Positions 34,451 through 46,550 are shown, counted from the stretch's first letter. The stretch: 64,000 nt of DNA from Ottelia alismoides (GCA_037367405.1 JAZKJV010000157.1:62001-126000), one strand, 5' to 3'. Numbers and translations: made by a program. Notes: generated by a model not told the origin, from the sequence alone.

Positions 34451-34606
34451 ATATTTGGTGTGAAAGCTTTTGTGTGGAGAATGTAATTGAATATGCAGAG
34501 AATGTTCTTTTATTGTTCTATAAGGATGTGACTCTTATTTGGAGTGCATCATATTAACATTACTTGTTACAATCATAAATTGATCCATATAGTATTTTAA
34601 AGATTT

Positions 34607-35331
34607 AAAAGTTTCAACATGGTTTGATCAATTGGTTTGATTAGGTGCAATTGTATCCAATGTTCAGGAAGGCGGTATGCGGTATTCAGTCGGAGGGGTC
34701 ACTGCATAGAGAGTATGCGGTATGCGGGAGAGTATGCAGGGAGTATGCGGTTTTATGCAGTTTGGTATTTTTTATTATAAAAAATATAAATATATTTTTA
34801 ATATCATGTTAATATCGTCTAAATACTATATCTCTTGAATACAATAATAAAGAATTGAAGGTATAAGGAACAAAACTATTGGGATAAAAAGTAATATAGA
34901 GTCAAATGAGCAAAAAACATCTATTGAAAAAGCGTTAGGTCGGGTGTCTAAGTTTATGTTAGGTTTTAGAAAATGTCTATTTGAAAATCGACCGCATACT
35001 CGGCTGCATACTCGGTCGCATATACCGCATACTCGGCCGAGTATGCGGTCAGACCCGCCTAGATGCCGATCTGGTCATACTCGGAGCGCCAAGGCTTCCG
35101 AGTACGAGTATGCGGCCGGGTATGCGGTATACTCGGTCGATTTCCTGAACACTGATTGTATCAGTCGAGCTCGGAACAAATTGTCAAGTAAGCGGACTGG
35201 ACCCCCCTTGCCTCAAAGTCCACATTCAAGCCCTAATTCCCTTGATGCCCCCTTCCTTCTCATAGTATGCGCTTCACCCCCTCTCCTTTTCACATCATCC
35301 TCCACCTCCCATTCCTTTTAGGAACTGGCCT
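34607..35331. repeat. Segmental duplication copy 1 (contains a hAT MITE)
   Basis: Sequence on both sides of the MITE (GGTTTGATTAGGTGCAATTG on the left, AAAGTCCACATTCAAGCCC on the right, then TTCACCCCCTCTCC) is repeated at 35370-35571 and 40996-41100. Copy 1 lacks the copia element present in copy 2. Confidence 0.75.
34658..35154. mobile_element. hAT-type MITE with GTATGCGG/CCGAGTATGC repeats
   Basis: An exact 8-bp duplication ATTGTATC flanks it (34650-34657 and 35155-35162). Ends CAATGTTCAGGAA and reverse complement CAGTGTTCAGGAA are inverted. Many GTATGCGG, CCGCATAC and CGAGTATG words crowd both subterminal regions. The interior is AT-rich and non-coding. The related segment at 35370-35571 lacks it. 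Confidence 0.85.
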
Positions 35332-35339
35332 TGACCTAG

Positions 35340-35571
35340 TCTCTTTGGATGGAAAACTTTACAATACAGTTCAATCGATTGGTCTGGTTAGGTATAATCG
35401 GACTAGTCATATTGATCGATTGGTTTAGTTAGGTTCAATCGGACTAGTTAAATTCAGATCGAATCGACATGTAAGTGTACAGATCGAACCGACATGTAAG
35501 TGTACTTGAACCCTTTCCCTTGAAGTCCACATTCAAGTCCTAACTCCCTTAATGCCCCCTTCCTTTGCAAT
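35340..35571. repeat. Segmental duplication copy 2, left part
   Basis: Resembles copy 1 without the hAT MITE, includes a short internal repeat (GACATGTAAGTGTAC twice, 35468-35504), and is interrupted by the copia element; it continues at 40996-41100. Confidence 0.65.
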
Positions 35572-35720
35572 TGTTGAGATATTTGTTATCCTTATTATTG
35601 TTTTTTTTTCTTCTTATTGTCTATTTCTTTTGCCTTCTTCTTGTAAGTTACCCAATAGGCTCCTCTCTTATATAAGAAAACCCGAAGGCCTCTCTAGTGC
35701 AATTCATTTTTCCCTCTGCA
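35572..35720 (+). repeat. 5' LTR of the + strand copia element
   Basis: Begins TGTTGAGATATTTG and ends CCTCTGCA. It contains a TATA-like CTTATATAAG (35670s) shared with the 3' LTR. Confidence 0.9.
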
Positions 35721-35732
35721 TGATATCAGAGC
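35721..35732 (+). other. Primer binding site (tRNA-iMet) of the copia element
   Basis: TGATATCAGAGC directly follows the LTR and differs by one base from the initiator tRNA-Met complement TGGTATCAGAGC. Confidence 0.8.
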
Positions 35733-36199
35733 GACAATCTTAAATTGGAGTTCCCGTATCCCACCCTTACCCTACTTATCCCACCGCCTCCCGCACCACC
35801 ATCACTGGTGCTCCAGCTCGCCACTTGCACCCAAGGCTTCGGCTCCCGGCCGACCAACCCAGGTCGCCGTTGTCCATGCCGTTTAAGTCTGCTGGCCGGC
35901 CCTCCTCGGCCCCCTAAGCTGTCGACTACTGCCCCTGGCCTTCTCGGGCCACCGTCGACTCTCTTGTGCTCCTCCGCGCATCCCTACGACTTGATCTACT
36001 GTTTGGTTCGGTCTGATTTTAAGCGGAGAATGCGATTTCAAACCTAAAAATCGCGCTTTCCCGCCCTAACGAGCAGCAGAGATTGATGAGGATGGTCGCA
36101 TGAGTCTACAAGTACAACCAATCCTTTGTATGATCGAGTGGACCTGTTCATATCGATCTACTCCTCAGTTGAGTTCTGTTGGCCAGATGTTTTCCCATC

Positions 36200-39100
36200 A
36201 TGTCAGAGAACAAGGGTGATATTTTTTTGTCCGAAGCCTTCAAGGGCCCGTATCCCATTGTTAAGATGGATGGGACCAACTATGACTTATGGTTCATGTA
36301 GTGTAACAATGAGGAGTATATCTTGACAAATCCAGAGCCAATAGATAAGATTGGGGCAAATGCTTCTTGGAAGTAAGGTGATGCGTATGTGCGTGTTTGG
36401 CTTTGTGGGACCCTCACCACAGAGATAGCCGATTATATTCTGAACCAACCCATCGCCAAGGCGATGTGGGATACTTTGGCATCCACATATGATCAAGCGA
36501 AGATCGAGGCCAAGATTCTTCAGCTACAATTCGATATCTACAATGCCAAGCAAAATGACCGTCCTTTGCATATGTACTACTTTTTGCTCCGTAGCATGTT
36601 TTAGAAGCTTCATAGCTTAATGCCTATTATGACATCTACTGATCAACATAAGATGTATAGGAACTCCATGATGGTTGGAGTCTTCATGGCTGGAATTGAT
36701 ACACAGTATGATACCACACGTACTCAACTTCATATCAGAGCTACTGTACCTCCCATAATGGAGGCATATAACCATCTCAATCAGATTATCATGCCTTTTA
36801 CTGCCACTTATTCGCCTTCTTCAGCGATGATGGCTTCTCTTGGCCGAGGAGGGATGATCTAGTCCAGAGGACGCACCCTTCGTGGCAGAGACAGTGGACG
36901 TCAACGTTGCCCATGCACTTACTGTCATAGGCCTGGACATGTAGAGGATACATGCTACCAGAAGCATAAATATCCTGCTTCTGGTCGCATAGCAGAACAT
37001 GTTGCACCTTCAAAGACTACCATTTCCCTGGTTGATCCTCGCTGGATGATATCATCTCTCGTATTCGAGAGATCCTGACTCCTACTGCTGGCACCACCAC
37101 TGCAGATATCGCAGTCGTAGCCAGAGCCTCTTGAAGCTCCTTAGGTATCGCCTATGCATTTATTGATAGTACTAGTGCATACATGACATAGTGGATTATA
37201 GACTCTGGTGCTTCACATCACTTGTGTGGAGACAGAGCACAACTGAGGTACTACAAGACCATACCACATGGCAGATGGGTTGTCATTGCTAATGGCGACC
37301 ACTTACACGTTACATGACATGGGAGGTGCATTTGACGCCATCCATGCGCCTTCAGAAGGTTTTATATGCTCCTGATTTTTAGATGAATTTACTTTCCATT
37401 AGTAAGATTACTAAGAATATGCATTGTCGTGCCATTTTTGACCTTCGTCTCTTATGTTTCCGGACATACTCACATGCAGGGTCATTGGATGTGGCTATGA
37501 GCAGCGACGACTTTACAGACTGGTCCAACCTCCTCATGCTGGTGTTTCTATTATACCTATTGAACCGATCTCACCATGTATGTGGCACCTTCGTTTTGGC
37601 CACCTTTCTCTGTTGAAGCCGTGTCATGTTCTCCCTCTGATCTCTACGAGATCCTCTTTATAGTGTGACTGTGTGAGGCATGCCAACTTGGGAAGCATCA
37701 CAGTTCCTCCTTTCCATCCCGTCAGAGTTGGAGCAGTTCTCAGCTATTTAAGCTCCTACTCATGTTCTTGGTCACCAGGGACACCGTTTTTATCTATTTG
37801 ATGTCGACGATTTTTCTAGACTTTCTGGGTATTTTTATGGAAGAATAAATCTGAGATTGGATCTGTGATCAAACATTTTATTAATGAGATAAAGAATATT
37901 TTTCTGCAAAAGTCAAATATCTTCGTTCTATTAATGCTTTAGAGATATGCACTTTACAACTTTCTGAGTTCCTTAGATCTTTGGATATTGTTCATCAGAC
38001 CTCATGTGCTTATACTTCACAGCAGAATGATGTTGCCGAGTGCAAACTTCATCATTTACTTGATGCGACCTGAACCTTGCTGATACAAAGTCGTGCTCAT
38101 GTGTATTGGGGATATGCTGTTCTTACTACATGCTATCTAGTGAACCACATGCCCTTGTCTGTGTTGGGAAAGAAGATTCCTTTCTCGATTGCGTTTCCCG
38201 AGAAGGATCTTTTCTCCCTTACACCGCATGTGTTATGTTCTGTTGCATTTATTCGTGATGTCTCTCATGGTTGTGACAAACTATCTTCGAGAGCTGTCGA
38301 ATGTGTTTTTGTCGGCTACTCTCGTACCCAGAAAGGGTACCGTTGCTTTGATCCGCTTCTGTGGAAGTACTTTGTTAGTGCGGGCGTCACTTTCTTTGAG
38401 TTTGTCATGTATTTTTCTTCTACAGGTGACAACCCCATCTGACTCTGACGATGAGATCTACATGCCTCCACCTCCTACTGTCATACCACCACCACCACCA
38501 CTATTACCACCACACCACCAACTACGCATGCTCCTGTGGCTCCACCTTCTATTGCGACTCAGATTTTGCCACGTATTTTTACTCGCAGGTCTCGCTCGGT
38601 CCCCCTCTGCTCACATGTCTTACCCATCATCCTGCACACCTCAGGTATGTAATGAGCACATTGTTTCTACTGATTGCACTACTGAGTTGTCTATGCATCA
38701 GGATTCCATACAGGATGAGCAGGTGTCCTCTCAAGAGGGGAACTCACATATTACGGACTTGGCATACGATCTTGATGTATCGATTGCTCTATGCAAGTTG
38801 AAATGTAAGTGTGCTACTTATCCTCTTGTAGCCCAACTTTCCTTGATTATATTGTCAGAGGATTTTTGGAGATTTACCTTAGCACTGTCAGTCGTGGAGA
38901 TACCACAGACATATTAGGATGCTATTTAGGACAGTCAGTGGATGTTAGCCATGGAGGAGGAGATGGCTGTGCTATAGTCAGGTGGTATGTGGGGTCTTGT
39001 TTCTGCTCCAGTTGACGCATCCGTTGTGGGATGCAAATAGGTGGTCACTCTGAAAGATCGTGCGAATGGCAATGCGGATCTGTTATAAGGTGAGACTTGT

Positions 39101-40845
39101 GGTACGTGGGTTCACCCAAACATATGACATGGTCTATCTGGATACTTTCTCTCCAATTGCCAGACATTCTACTCTATGTATTCTACTTTTTGTTGCTGTG
39201 ACACGAGATTGACCCCTTTACTAGCTTGGTGTGAAGAATGCCTTCCTCTATGGTGATCTACAGGATGAAGTCTACATGCAACAACCACTTGGGTTTGCTG
39301 CTGGGGGTGAGTGTTAGAAGGTTTGCAGGCTATACAAAGCTATCCCTGGCCTTAAGCAGAGTCCAATAGCATGGTTCCAGAAACTCTCGAACTTGATAGA
39401 GCAACATGGGTTTGTGCAATCGACGGTTGATCACTCATTGTTTGTGCAGAGGACCCATAAAGGTACCATTGTCATTCTTGTCTACGTTGATGACATTATT
39501 GTTACAGGGGATGCTGAGCAGGGCATTCATGATGCTAAGGACTTCCTAGGCCAGCAGTTTGTGACCCCAAGGACCTTGGGCATTTACATTACTTCCTTAG
39601 ATTGGAGTTTTCCAGGAACCGGCAAGGTCTTGTGATGACCCATACGAAGTACCTTACATATCTTCTTTCAAAGACAGGCATGACAAATTGCATAACTGTC
39701 ACTACTCATATTGACCTGAGTGTTAGAAGGTTTGCAGGCTATACAAAGCTATCCCTGGCCTTAAGCAGAGTCCAATAGCATGGTTCCAGAAACTCTCGAA
39801 CTTGATAGAGCAACATGGGTTTGTGCAATCGACGGTTGATCACTCATTGTTTGTGCAGAGGACCCATAAAGGTACCATTGTCATTCTTGTCTACGTTGAT
39901 GACATTATTGTTACAGGGGATGCTGAGCAGGGCATTCATGATGCTAAGGACTTCCTAGGCCAGCAGTTTGTGACCCCAAGGACCTTGGGCATTTACATTA
40001 CTTCCTTAGATTGGAGTTTTCCAGGAACCGGCAAGGTCTTGTGATGACCCATACGAAGTACCTTACATATCTTCTTTCAAAGACAGGCATGACAAATTGC
40101 ATAACTGTCACTACTCATATTGACCTGAGTATGAAGCTCTATGATGATGACACTGAGGAGGCCGACAAGAGGAGGTAAAAGGAGCTTGCTGACAAGCTAC
40201 TATATGCGACTATTTATAGGCCCGGTATATCCTTTGCCGTGAGCAAAGTGAGTCAGTTTATGGAGCATCCTAGACATGCACAAATGGATGCAATCCATAT
40301 GATTTTGAGATATCTGAAGACTTCACCTGGTACGAGACTTCTTTTCATCATATGCACATCTCTTTCAGTTACAACATGTGCATATGCATATTATGCTGGG
40401 TGTCCAAAGGATAGGAAGTCTACATTAGGCTTTGTTATGTTCATAGGGAATTCCCTGGTTTCATGGAAGATCAAGAAGTAGACTGTGGTTGTCAGATCGA
40501 GTGCTGAGTTAGAATTACATGGCCATGGCGCATGCTAGCACAGAGATGACGTGGGTCAGATTTGTATTACTGACTTGACTATAAAGGTGCCTCTTCCCAT
40601 GCACCTCCAATGTGACAATCATGCTGTTCTTTATTGTCAACAACCCAGCTTTTCATGAGAGGACAAAGCACATAGAGGTGGACTGTCACTGCACTCGTGA
40701 CATGATACAGAAGGGTCTTATCGCTACTACTCTTGTCAGCTCTGGAGACCAGACAACAGATGTTCTTACTAAGGCCCTATCCAGAGGACCTTATCAGAGA
40801 TTTTGTCTCAAGCTGAGTCTAATCGATATCTATGCTCCAGCTTGA
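36200..40845 (+). pseudogene. Copia gag-pol relic
   Basis: ATG at 36200 opens a gag frame (KMDGTNYDLWFM) broken by TAG at 36299, TAA at 36374, TAG at 36602 and TAG at 36860. A CCHC knuckle (CTYCHRPGHVEDTC) lies near 36910-36955. Then come protease DSGAS at 37201, an integrase zinc region (WHLRFGHLS near 37580) and a degenerate core to about 38340, RT with YVDD at 39484, and RNase H ending before TGA at about 40843. This is the copia order (integrase before RT). Family role: capsid, processing, integration and cDNA synthesis. Frames shift repeatedly. RT contains an exact 409-bp tandem duplication, so YVDD appears twice. Not functional. Confidence 0.88.
39308..40125 (+). repeat. 409-bp tandem duplication inside copia RT
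   Basis: 39308-39716 and 39717-40125 are identical as far as I can read, with TGAGT at each boundary. The unit includes the RT active site and encodes the same 80-codon frame twice (39393-39635 and 39802-40044). Confidence 0.95.
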
Positions 40846-40852
40846 GGGGGAG
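40844..40852 (+). other. Polypurine tract of the copia element
   Basis: The run GAGGGGGAG immediately precedes the 3' LTR start TGTTGAG. Confidence 0.85.
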
Positions 40853-40995
40853 TGTTGAGTTATTTGTTATCTTTATTATTGTTTTTTCTTATTGTCTATT
40901 TCTTGTCTTCTTCTTGTAATTTGCCTAATAGGTTCCTCTCTTATATAAGAGAACCCGAGGGCATCTCATTAGTGCAATTTATTTTTCACTCTACA
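40853..40995 (+). repeat. 3' LTR of the + strand copia element
   Basis: 143 bp from TGTTGAGTTATTTG to CTCTACA, matching the 5' LTR with small indels and substitutions. Confidence 0.9.
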
Positions 40996-41000
40996 TCAAT

Positions 41001-41373
41001 GTATGCACTTCACTCCTTTCCTTATCACCTCGTCCTCCACCCTCTCCTTCACTCCAACCCTTCTAGGATCCACCTTCATTTCATATCTTCTTCTTTGAAT
41101 CCTCTCATTGGCATCACCACTTCCTCCTCGTTGTCGTCTCTTCCCCCCTCTTGTTTTTTCATCGATGTTATATTGCTATTTTTGGGTGACTTGTCCTTAT
41201 TTTTGTCGCAGGATAAATTTTCATGATGTCACGAAAGGATGTAGAAACATGCCCTTGTTTAGTTAAATAACGTAGAGACATGTCCTTGTTTTGCCTATTG
41301 TTTACATGGAAATCTTTTATGTACTAGTATTATGCGAAACTTTTATTTGTAGTTGAATTTTGGGATTTTAAAA
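41001..41373. repeat. Segmental duplication copy 2, right part, then unassigned DNA
   Basis: 41001-41100 continues the duplicated host segment (compare 35265-35330). From about 41110 to 41373 I see no gene or known repeat. Confidence 0.55.
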
Positions 41374-41378
41374 CCCAT

Positions 41379-41537
41379 TGTAGAGAGAGAGAGAGAAATA
41401 GGGAATGAACATAATATTTTAATACAAGGGTATGGGGTTTCTGATTAAGTGTGGGCCCGAAAAAGAGATAGTTACGTAAGTACCCCAAAGATATTACGTG
41501 AGAGATAAATAAAATAATAAAACAAATACCTCTAACA
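41379..41537 (-). repeat. 3' LTR of the minus-strand copia element
   Basis: On the minus strand it runs from TGTTAGAGGTATTTG to CTCTCTCTCTACA, about 159 bp, preceded by a purine-rich tract. The boundary at 41379 rests only on the TG...CA rule. Confidence 0.6.
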
Positions 41538-41626
41538 CCACCTTCAAGTTGGATAATATCTATTGATCATGCCCAACTTGAAGATCAACCAAGATATGCA
41601 TTTTTTGGTTGAGCCTTCGTGAATAT

Positions 41627-41815
41627 TGTGGAGAAGAGGAACGGATGAGGTGTTTATTCCATAGAGCTAGGGTCTCTTATATAGAGAGAAAACCTTAGAG
41701 AGTACAAGGGTTACGGAACCTGAAGGGTCAAGGGGGTTACGGAACTCGAAGGGTCATAGAGGGTTACAGAACCCGAAGGGTTACAAACATAAATGTAAAT
41801 CTAATAACTCTAACA
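41627..41815 (-). repeat. 3' LTR of the small non-autonomous element
   Basis: 189 bp, rich in GGGTTACGGAAC/GAAGGGTCA mini-repeats. It is shorter than the 5' LTR by one such repeat unit. Confidence 0.9.
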
Positions 41816-41954
41816 CTCCCCCTCAAGCTGGAGCTGAGAAAGCTACAGCTTGTAACAAAAAGAAAAGTATACACCACATCTTCACACGATGCATCATAAG
41901 AACATATGTCCGCTGCTGGTAGAAGATCTCCCTCGAGGACGGGTCTACGGCTTT

Positions 41955-42066
41955 CAGGTCATCGGAACGTATCTCTGCCATGCCTGTAGAGTCGCTGCGA
42001 TATCAGGTCATCGGAACGTATCTCTGTCATGCCTGCAGGTCATCGGAACATATCTCTGTCGTGCCT
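41955..42066. repeat. Three copies of a ~31-bp repeat
   Basis: CAGGTCATCGGAACGTATCT-type units begin at about 41955, 42004 and 42035, the last two directly adjacent. Confidence 0.85.
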
Positions 42067-42184
42067 GGAGAAGAATTGCTATAGAAGAAGTCCAGTGCGA
42101 AGGAGTAGTTGGATCGTAAAAGAATAAGTATACGCCTGATGAAGAAGTCGATGCTCGGTGAAGACGGATGACCTGAGTAGTAAT

Positions 42185-42496
42185 CTAGAGTGTTGGTCTG
42201 TCAACCGTGGTAGGGTAGCAGACATCCTGAAGAATCATCTCTGGCTCCTTGTTTCTCCCATACTTGATAGAATAAAAAAGGATAAATAAAAAGTTAGGAG
42301 AAACAAGTCGTGGTGAAACATGGGCTGTTGGAGAGGGTGGGGCTACAGGAGGTGTCGGTGATGCAGGAGGTGCGACTGGAGCTGCTAGAGCCTTGGACGG
42401 CGCTTTAGATGCCGTTGGAGGTGGTAGCTGGTGTTGTTGGGGCTCAGACTTCCTTGCGTGAGGCCATCGAATCCACAAGCGACGAAGGAGGTCCAT
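42185..42496 (-). CDS. Proline-rich 103-residue ORF in the small LTR element
   Basis: ATG at 42496 lies about 80 nt after the primer site. The product starts MDLLRRLWIRWPHARKSE and has an Ala/Pro-rich middle (PVAPPASPTPPVAPPSP). No retroelement domain is visible. The location of a proline-rich frame behind an iMet primer site parallels the larger family at 27-31 and 47-50 kb, but I see no clear sequence match. It may be a captured fragment or a fortuitous frame. Confidence 0.3.
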   Translation of the reverse strand: MDLLRRLWIRWPHARKSEPQQHQLPPPTASKAPSKALAAPVAPPASPTPPVAPPSPTAHVSPRLVSPNFLFILFYSIKYGRNKEPEMILQDVCYPTTVDRPTL

Positions 42497-42585
42497 CCCT
42501 CTCTCCTTGTTGGCGGAAAGAGGGTTGGTAGTGGCGGCGGATTTAGGGTATTAGGCTTCGATCTAGGACCGTCGCTCTGATACCA

Positions 42586-42801
42586 CGTGGATAACAGGAA
42601 CGAATGAGGTGTTTATTCCATAGAGCTAGGGTCTCTTATATAGAGAGAAAACCCTAGAGAGTACAAGGGTTACAGAACCCGAAGGGTCAAGGGGGTTACG
42701 GAACTCGAAGGGTCATAGAGGGTTACAGAACCCAAAGGGTCACGGGAGGTTACAGAACTCGAAGGGTTACAAACATAAATGTAAATATAATAACTCTAAC
42801 A
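42586..42801 (-). repeat. 5' LTR of the small non-autonomous element
   Basis: 216 bp, beginning on the minus strand with TGTTAGAGTTATTATATT, with TATA-like TCTCTATATAAGAG near 42637-42650. Confidence 0.9.
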
Positions 42802-43918
42802 AATATGTTTGTAGCTGAAGATCTGTGGGCATATGAGGAGTAGTGATCTTCATTTGTCATACGTCATCTCTAATAAATGACAATCGATTTTAATGTGCTT
42901 AGTCCACTCATGGAATGCGGGATTGGTGGCAATGTATGTAGCGGACTTGTTGTCACAATAAAAAGTTACAAGTAGTAGCACTGTGTCCAAGCTTTTGTAC
43001 AAAGGAGTATGGTTAAGTAATCTTACTAGTGGCTTGAGCCATCCCCTTGTATTCAGTATCTGCACTCGATATAGAGACCATTTGCCATGTAAAAAGGTTG
43101 CCACAATAAACATGTCATACCATGTGGTTATGGTAGATCGTCTGTCTTCGGAAGAGCCAACATAATCAACATCTGCATAGGTGGTGATATCAGTATGGCC
43201 ATTGGCCCCATAGAAGAGACCTTTCCCTGGAGATTCCTTCATATATAGAAGGATCATAAGAGTTTCCTGCCAATGACTGTAAAGAGATCTCTCCATGTGG
43301 TAGCTGGCTTTGCTCACAACATACGTATATCAGGCATATTGATAGTGAGGTAGAGCTGTCTGCCCACTAGGCTCCTATATTATGTAGTATCCTCAAATTT
43401 AGAATCAGTGAATGTAGCATGTTTCTCGCAACTTCGCTGGGATGTAAGATGGTTTTCATCCAAGTAAGCCAAACTCTGTAAGAATATCCATGAAATTCTT
43501 TTGTGTGATAGATGGAATCCCTCTACAGTGTGTACGGCGTACCACTTCAATATCAAGGAAGTATTTGAGTTGACCAAGGTCCTTGGTGACAAATACATTC
43601 TAAAGGAAGGCCTTGGTCTCTTGAATACATACTTCATAATCATCCCTAACAACCATATCATCAACATAACCTGCTGGTATTATAGTGCCAATAAATCGTC
43701 ATCTAACGAACACTGAATTATTAGATGTCATCATGTGGAAGACAAGAGAGTTGATTTGCATGGTAAGCCTATGAAAACATGCTTGTGGACTTTTTTTTAG
43801 GCCATAAATGGTCGTACATAACCGGTACACGTGCTAACCCCTCAACAGAGTAACCAGTGGTTGTGTTATGCACCTCCTCGAGGTTGCTGTACGGAAAAAC
43901 CTTTTTCATACATGGACC

Positions 43919-44102
43919 AATTCTTATTGACAACAATTGATAGAATAATGCAATTAATCCCATTTTAGCCACATGAGAAAAAGCCTTACCCTAGTCCACT
44001 CCATAAGTCTAATTCTTATTGACAACAATTGATAGAATAATGCAATTAATCCCATTTTAGCCACATGAGAAAAGTCTTACCGTAGTGCACTCCATAAGTC
44101 TG
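43919..44102. repeat. Tandem duplication, 92-bp unit, two copies
   Basis: AATTCTTATTGACAACAATT starts at 43919 and again at 44011. The copies differ at a few positions (AAAAAGCC versus AAAAGTC). Confidence 0.85.
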
Positions 44103-46550
44103 AGTGAATCTCTTGGTCACGAGCTCAACCTTCAATTCTGTTTGGTCTTAAAGATCCATCTGTAAGCAACATGATTGGTACCTGGAGGACACGACACAAG
44201 ATCCCACATGCTTATGGAGGTACGTACATCCATGTCATCATCCATGGCCTTTTTCTAGCCATGGTCCTGCAGTGCACTATGATGATTATAAGGACTAGAA
44301 GTTAGTAACAACCATAAGAGCATTTGTAAATCTCCTGTCACCATTAGATAAATTGTTAGTGGAAGTAAAAAGTTACATGGAATGTATAAGACACCGCTAT
44401 TTTATCTTTTGCACAACTAGAGAGAGTTCTGATGAAGCATTCAAAGCTGCAGTGATCGAGACACTCGAAGAGGGCACATCATCCTGCTAGTAAGGTACAA
44501 GTAACAGTACATGGTCGGAATGGCATTGTGTTTCTTTGTGTAGACAATGGGAGGGGGTGTCGTGACCTCCAAGAATATGTCACTGACATCATGGATAAAG
44601 TTCAAATAAAGTGATGTCAGCAGAATGCAATAATGATGACCAGTAGGGTCATATTGCATGTATTCCTTTTGGGTGCGAGAATAGTAGAGGAAAACGCACT
44701 TGATAGCACGAGGAGATAGTTTATCTGCAGCTTGAAAATTATGAACAAAGACAATGCAATAAAAATTATCAATGGGAGCGGAAAGGTTGTCTCATGAGCA
44801 TATAAGAGAGAAATGACTTACCCTTTTTGGACAGAAGACGAGATCCTATTGATGAGATAAGTGGCAGTAAGAATGACATCCCCCGTTATGTGTTGGGAAT
44901 ATTCATGTAAGCAATTCATAGGGGCAATATCTAGAATGCGACAGAGCTTCCTTTCCGATACCCCATTCTGCTAAGAGGTATACTTATGTGATGTCTGATG
45001 GAGGGTACCTTGAGAGGTAGAGAAAAAGGTCAAGTCATGTTGGGTAAACTCAAGAGCATTGTTAATTTGTATAGTCTTAGATGAATATAAGTAAAGAAAG
45101 ATGTCTTAATAAACTGAAAGGACTTAACAAAATTTTTTAATATTTGACCATTTCTTTATTAAATAAAACCAAGATGATATGCTATATTAAAATACGAATA
45201 CATTAAAATATATATGACCACAAATAGTACAGACCGATAAGGTCTCCAAATATCACAATGGATCGAAGAAAAGGGTAAATATCTGCATGGCTAAGTCGTT
45301 AGGGGGAAAGAAGCTCGATGGTGTTTTCCAAACTAATAAGCTTCACATTTAAACATCTTCAGTGAGGAGAGTTCGAGAAATATCTGGAAAAAGCTTTGAA
45401 AGAAGAGTGATGAATCTGTAAATGCTACTGTAACGGGTCAATGGAGATGGTGACAACACACCTGTAGTGGTAGAATCGACGGAGATATCAAGGTGTAGTG
45501 ACGACTACTCTCCTCATGTTTCCCACCAAAAATATGTATCGTCCAAATGTCCTGAAAATAACAACAAACTCTTCAAAAACCACACGACCATTCTATTCAA
45601 CACAAAGCCTATGAACAAACAATAGGCTCAAAGAAAAATCAGGAGCACCGTGAACTTCGGTGAGCTTAGGCTTCAAGAAAAACTCCATGGTCCTAACGGT
45701 GATAACACAAGAATGAGGACAATTGGCAACTTGAATTGACTTCGTAGTGGAAAGGGGTTGAGAGTAGGTCAGTAGGCTACCTTTTCCCGTCAAACCAGTA
45801 GATGCACCTGGGTTAATAATCCATATCAGTGCAGTGGTAGTAGTTGAGTTGGTTACTATATTGGAAGTTATAGCAAGGTGTGAGCTGCCGATGTCTGATC
45901 TTGTAGAAATTCCTTTTTATCTATAAGAAGAGAACTAGCTTGGCAAGCATGGCCAAAATATAATATGATTTGCTACAGTAGGAGTGGTCTCATTGGGAGA
46001 GGCATCTAATCTCAATAGCAAATGCATCTGGCATGAGTAATCTGCAGTTGAGAGTTGTACTGTCTGTCCACTAGGATCCTCATCAACGACTGCCTCTGTC
46101 ACAGTTGCATCTTAGTCAAATGCAATAATGGCTTGTGGGGGCGTGCCAAATTTTGCCTAACACCTATCAGATGGGTGATTGGTTATTTGGCAACGAATAC
46201 ATGGCATGCGACCATGGCCACAACAACGACCATAGATTGAATCTTGCCCTCTTCAATAATTAAATAAACCTCGTCGCCCTAATGAAGCAAGAAAGGTAGA
46301 GTTATCCACATGCTGTAGAGATGGATTGTAGATAGTGGAAATCTCGTTCTGATTATAGATGGCCAAAGATGACCTTGATCGATGAAAGAGTTTCAGATGT
46401 AGAAGTCGTTCCTTTACATTTTGAAATCGAGGGTCTAGGCTAGCTATAAATCTGTAGACCTACCATCTGATTTCTCTATTACTTGTTTAATACAACATGT
46501 AGATTGAAATATTGCAAGCTCCTCTTAGATGTCAGTGAGATGGCTACAAT

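Larger units (their letters stand above)
25500..34560 (+). mobile_element. Dead L1-type LINE, interrupted by an LTR element
   Basis: ORF1-like zinc knuckle (25679-25720), endonuclease-like (31390-31816), reverse transcriptase (32700-33300) and C-terminal zinc-finger-like (34200-34400) segments occur in L1 order on the + strand. The element is split by the composite LTR element at 27005-31384, which has its own 5-bp target duplication. Every part carries stops and frameshifts. Ends are approximate; no poly(A) tail or target duplication for the LINE itself was found. Confidence 0.7.
35572..40995 (+). mobile_element. Full-length but dead Ty1/copia retrotransposon
   Basis: A 149-bp 5' LTR, primer site, gag-pol relic, polypurine tract and 143-bp 3' LTR are all present. 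Flanks GCAAT (35567-35571) and TCAAT (40996-41000) differ at one base, consistent with an old 5-bp target duplication. The paralogous segment at 35200-35330 shows the uninterrupted target. Internal stops are frequent and there is a 409-bp tandem duplication in RT. Confidence 0.9.
41627..42801 (-). mobile_element. Small non-autonomous copia-type LTR element
   Basis: Two LTRs, a primer site complementary to initiator tRNA-Met (minus strand TGGTATCAGAGC at 42574-42585, touching the 5' LTR) and a copia-style purine tract (CTTGAGGGGGAG) before the 3' LTR enclose about 770 bp without RT. Exact AATAT duplications lie at 41622-41626 and 42802-42806, and removing the insert restores the host copia sequence. 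It needs an autonomous copia element in trans. Confidence 0.9.

Noticed and set aside
41881..42120. CRISPR-like array from three 31-bp repeats
   Set aside because: Only three imperfect units, two of them adjacent without a spacer, in a plant LTR element.
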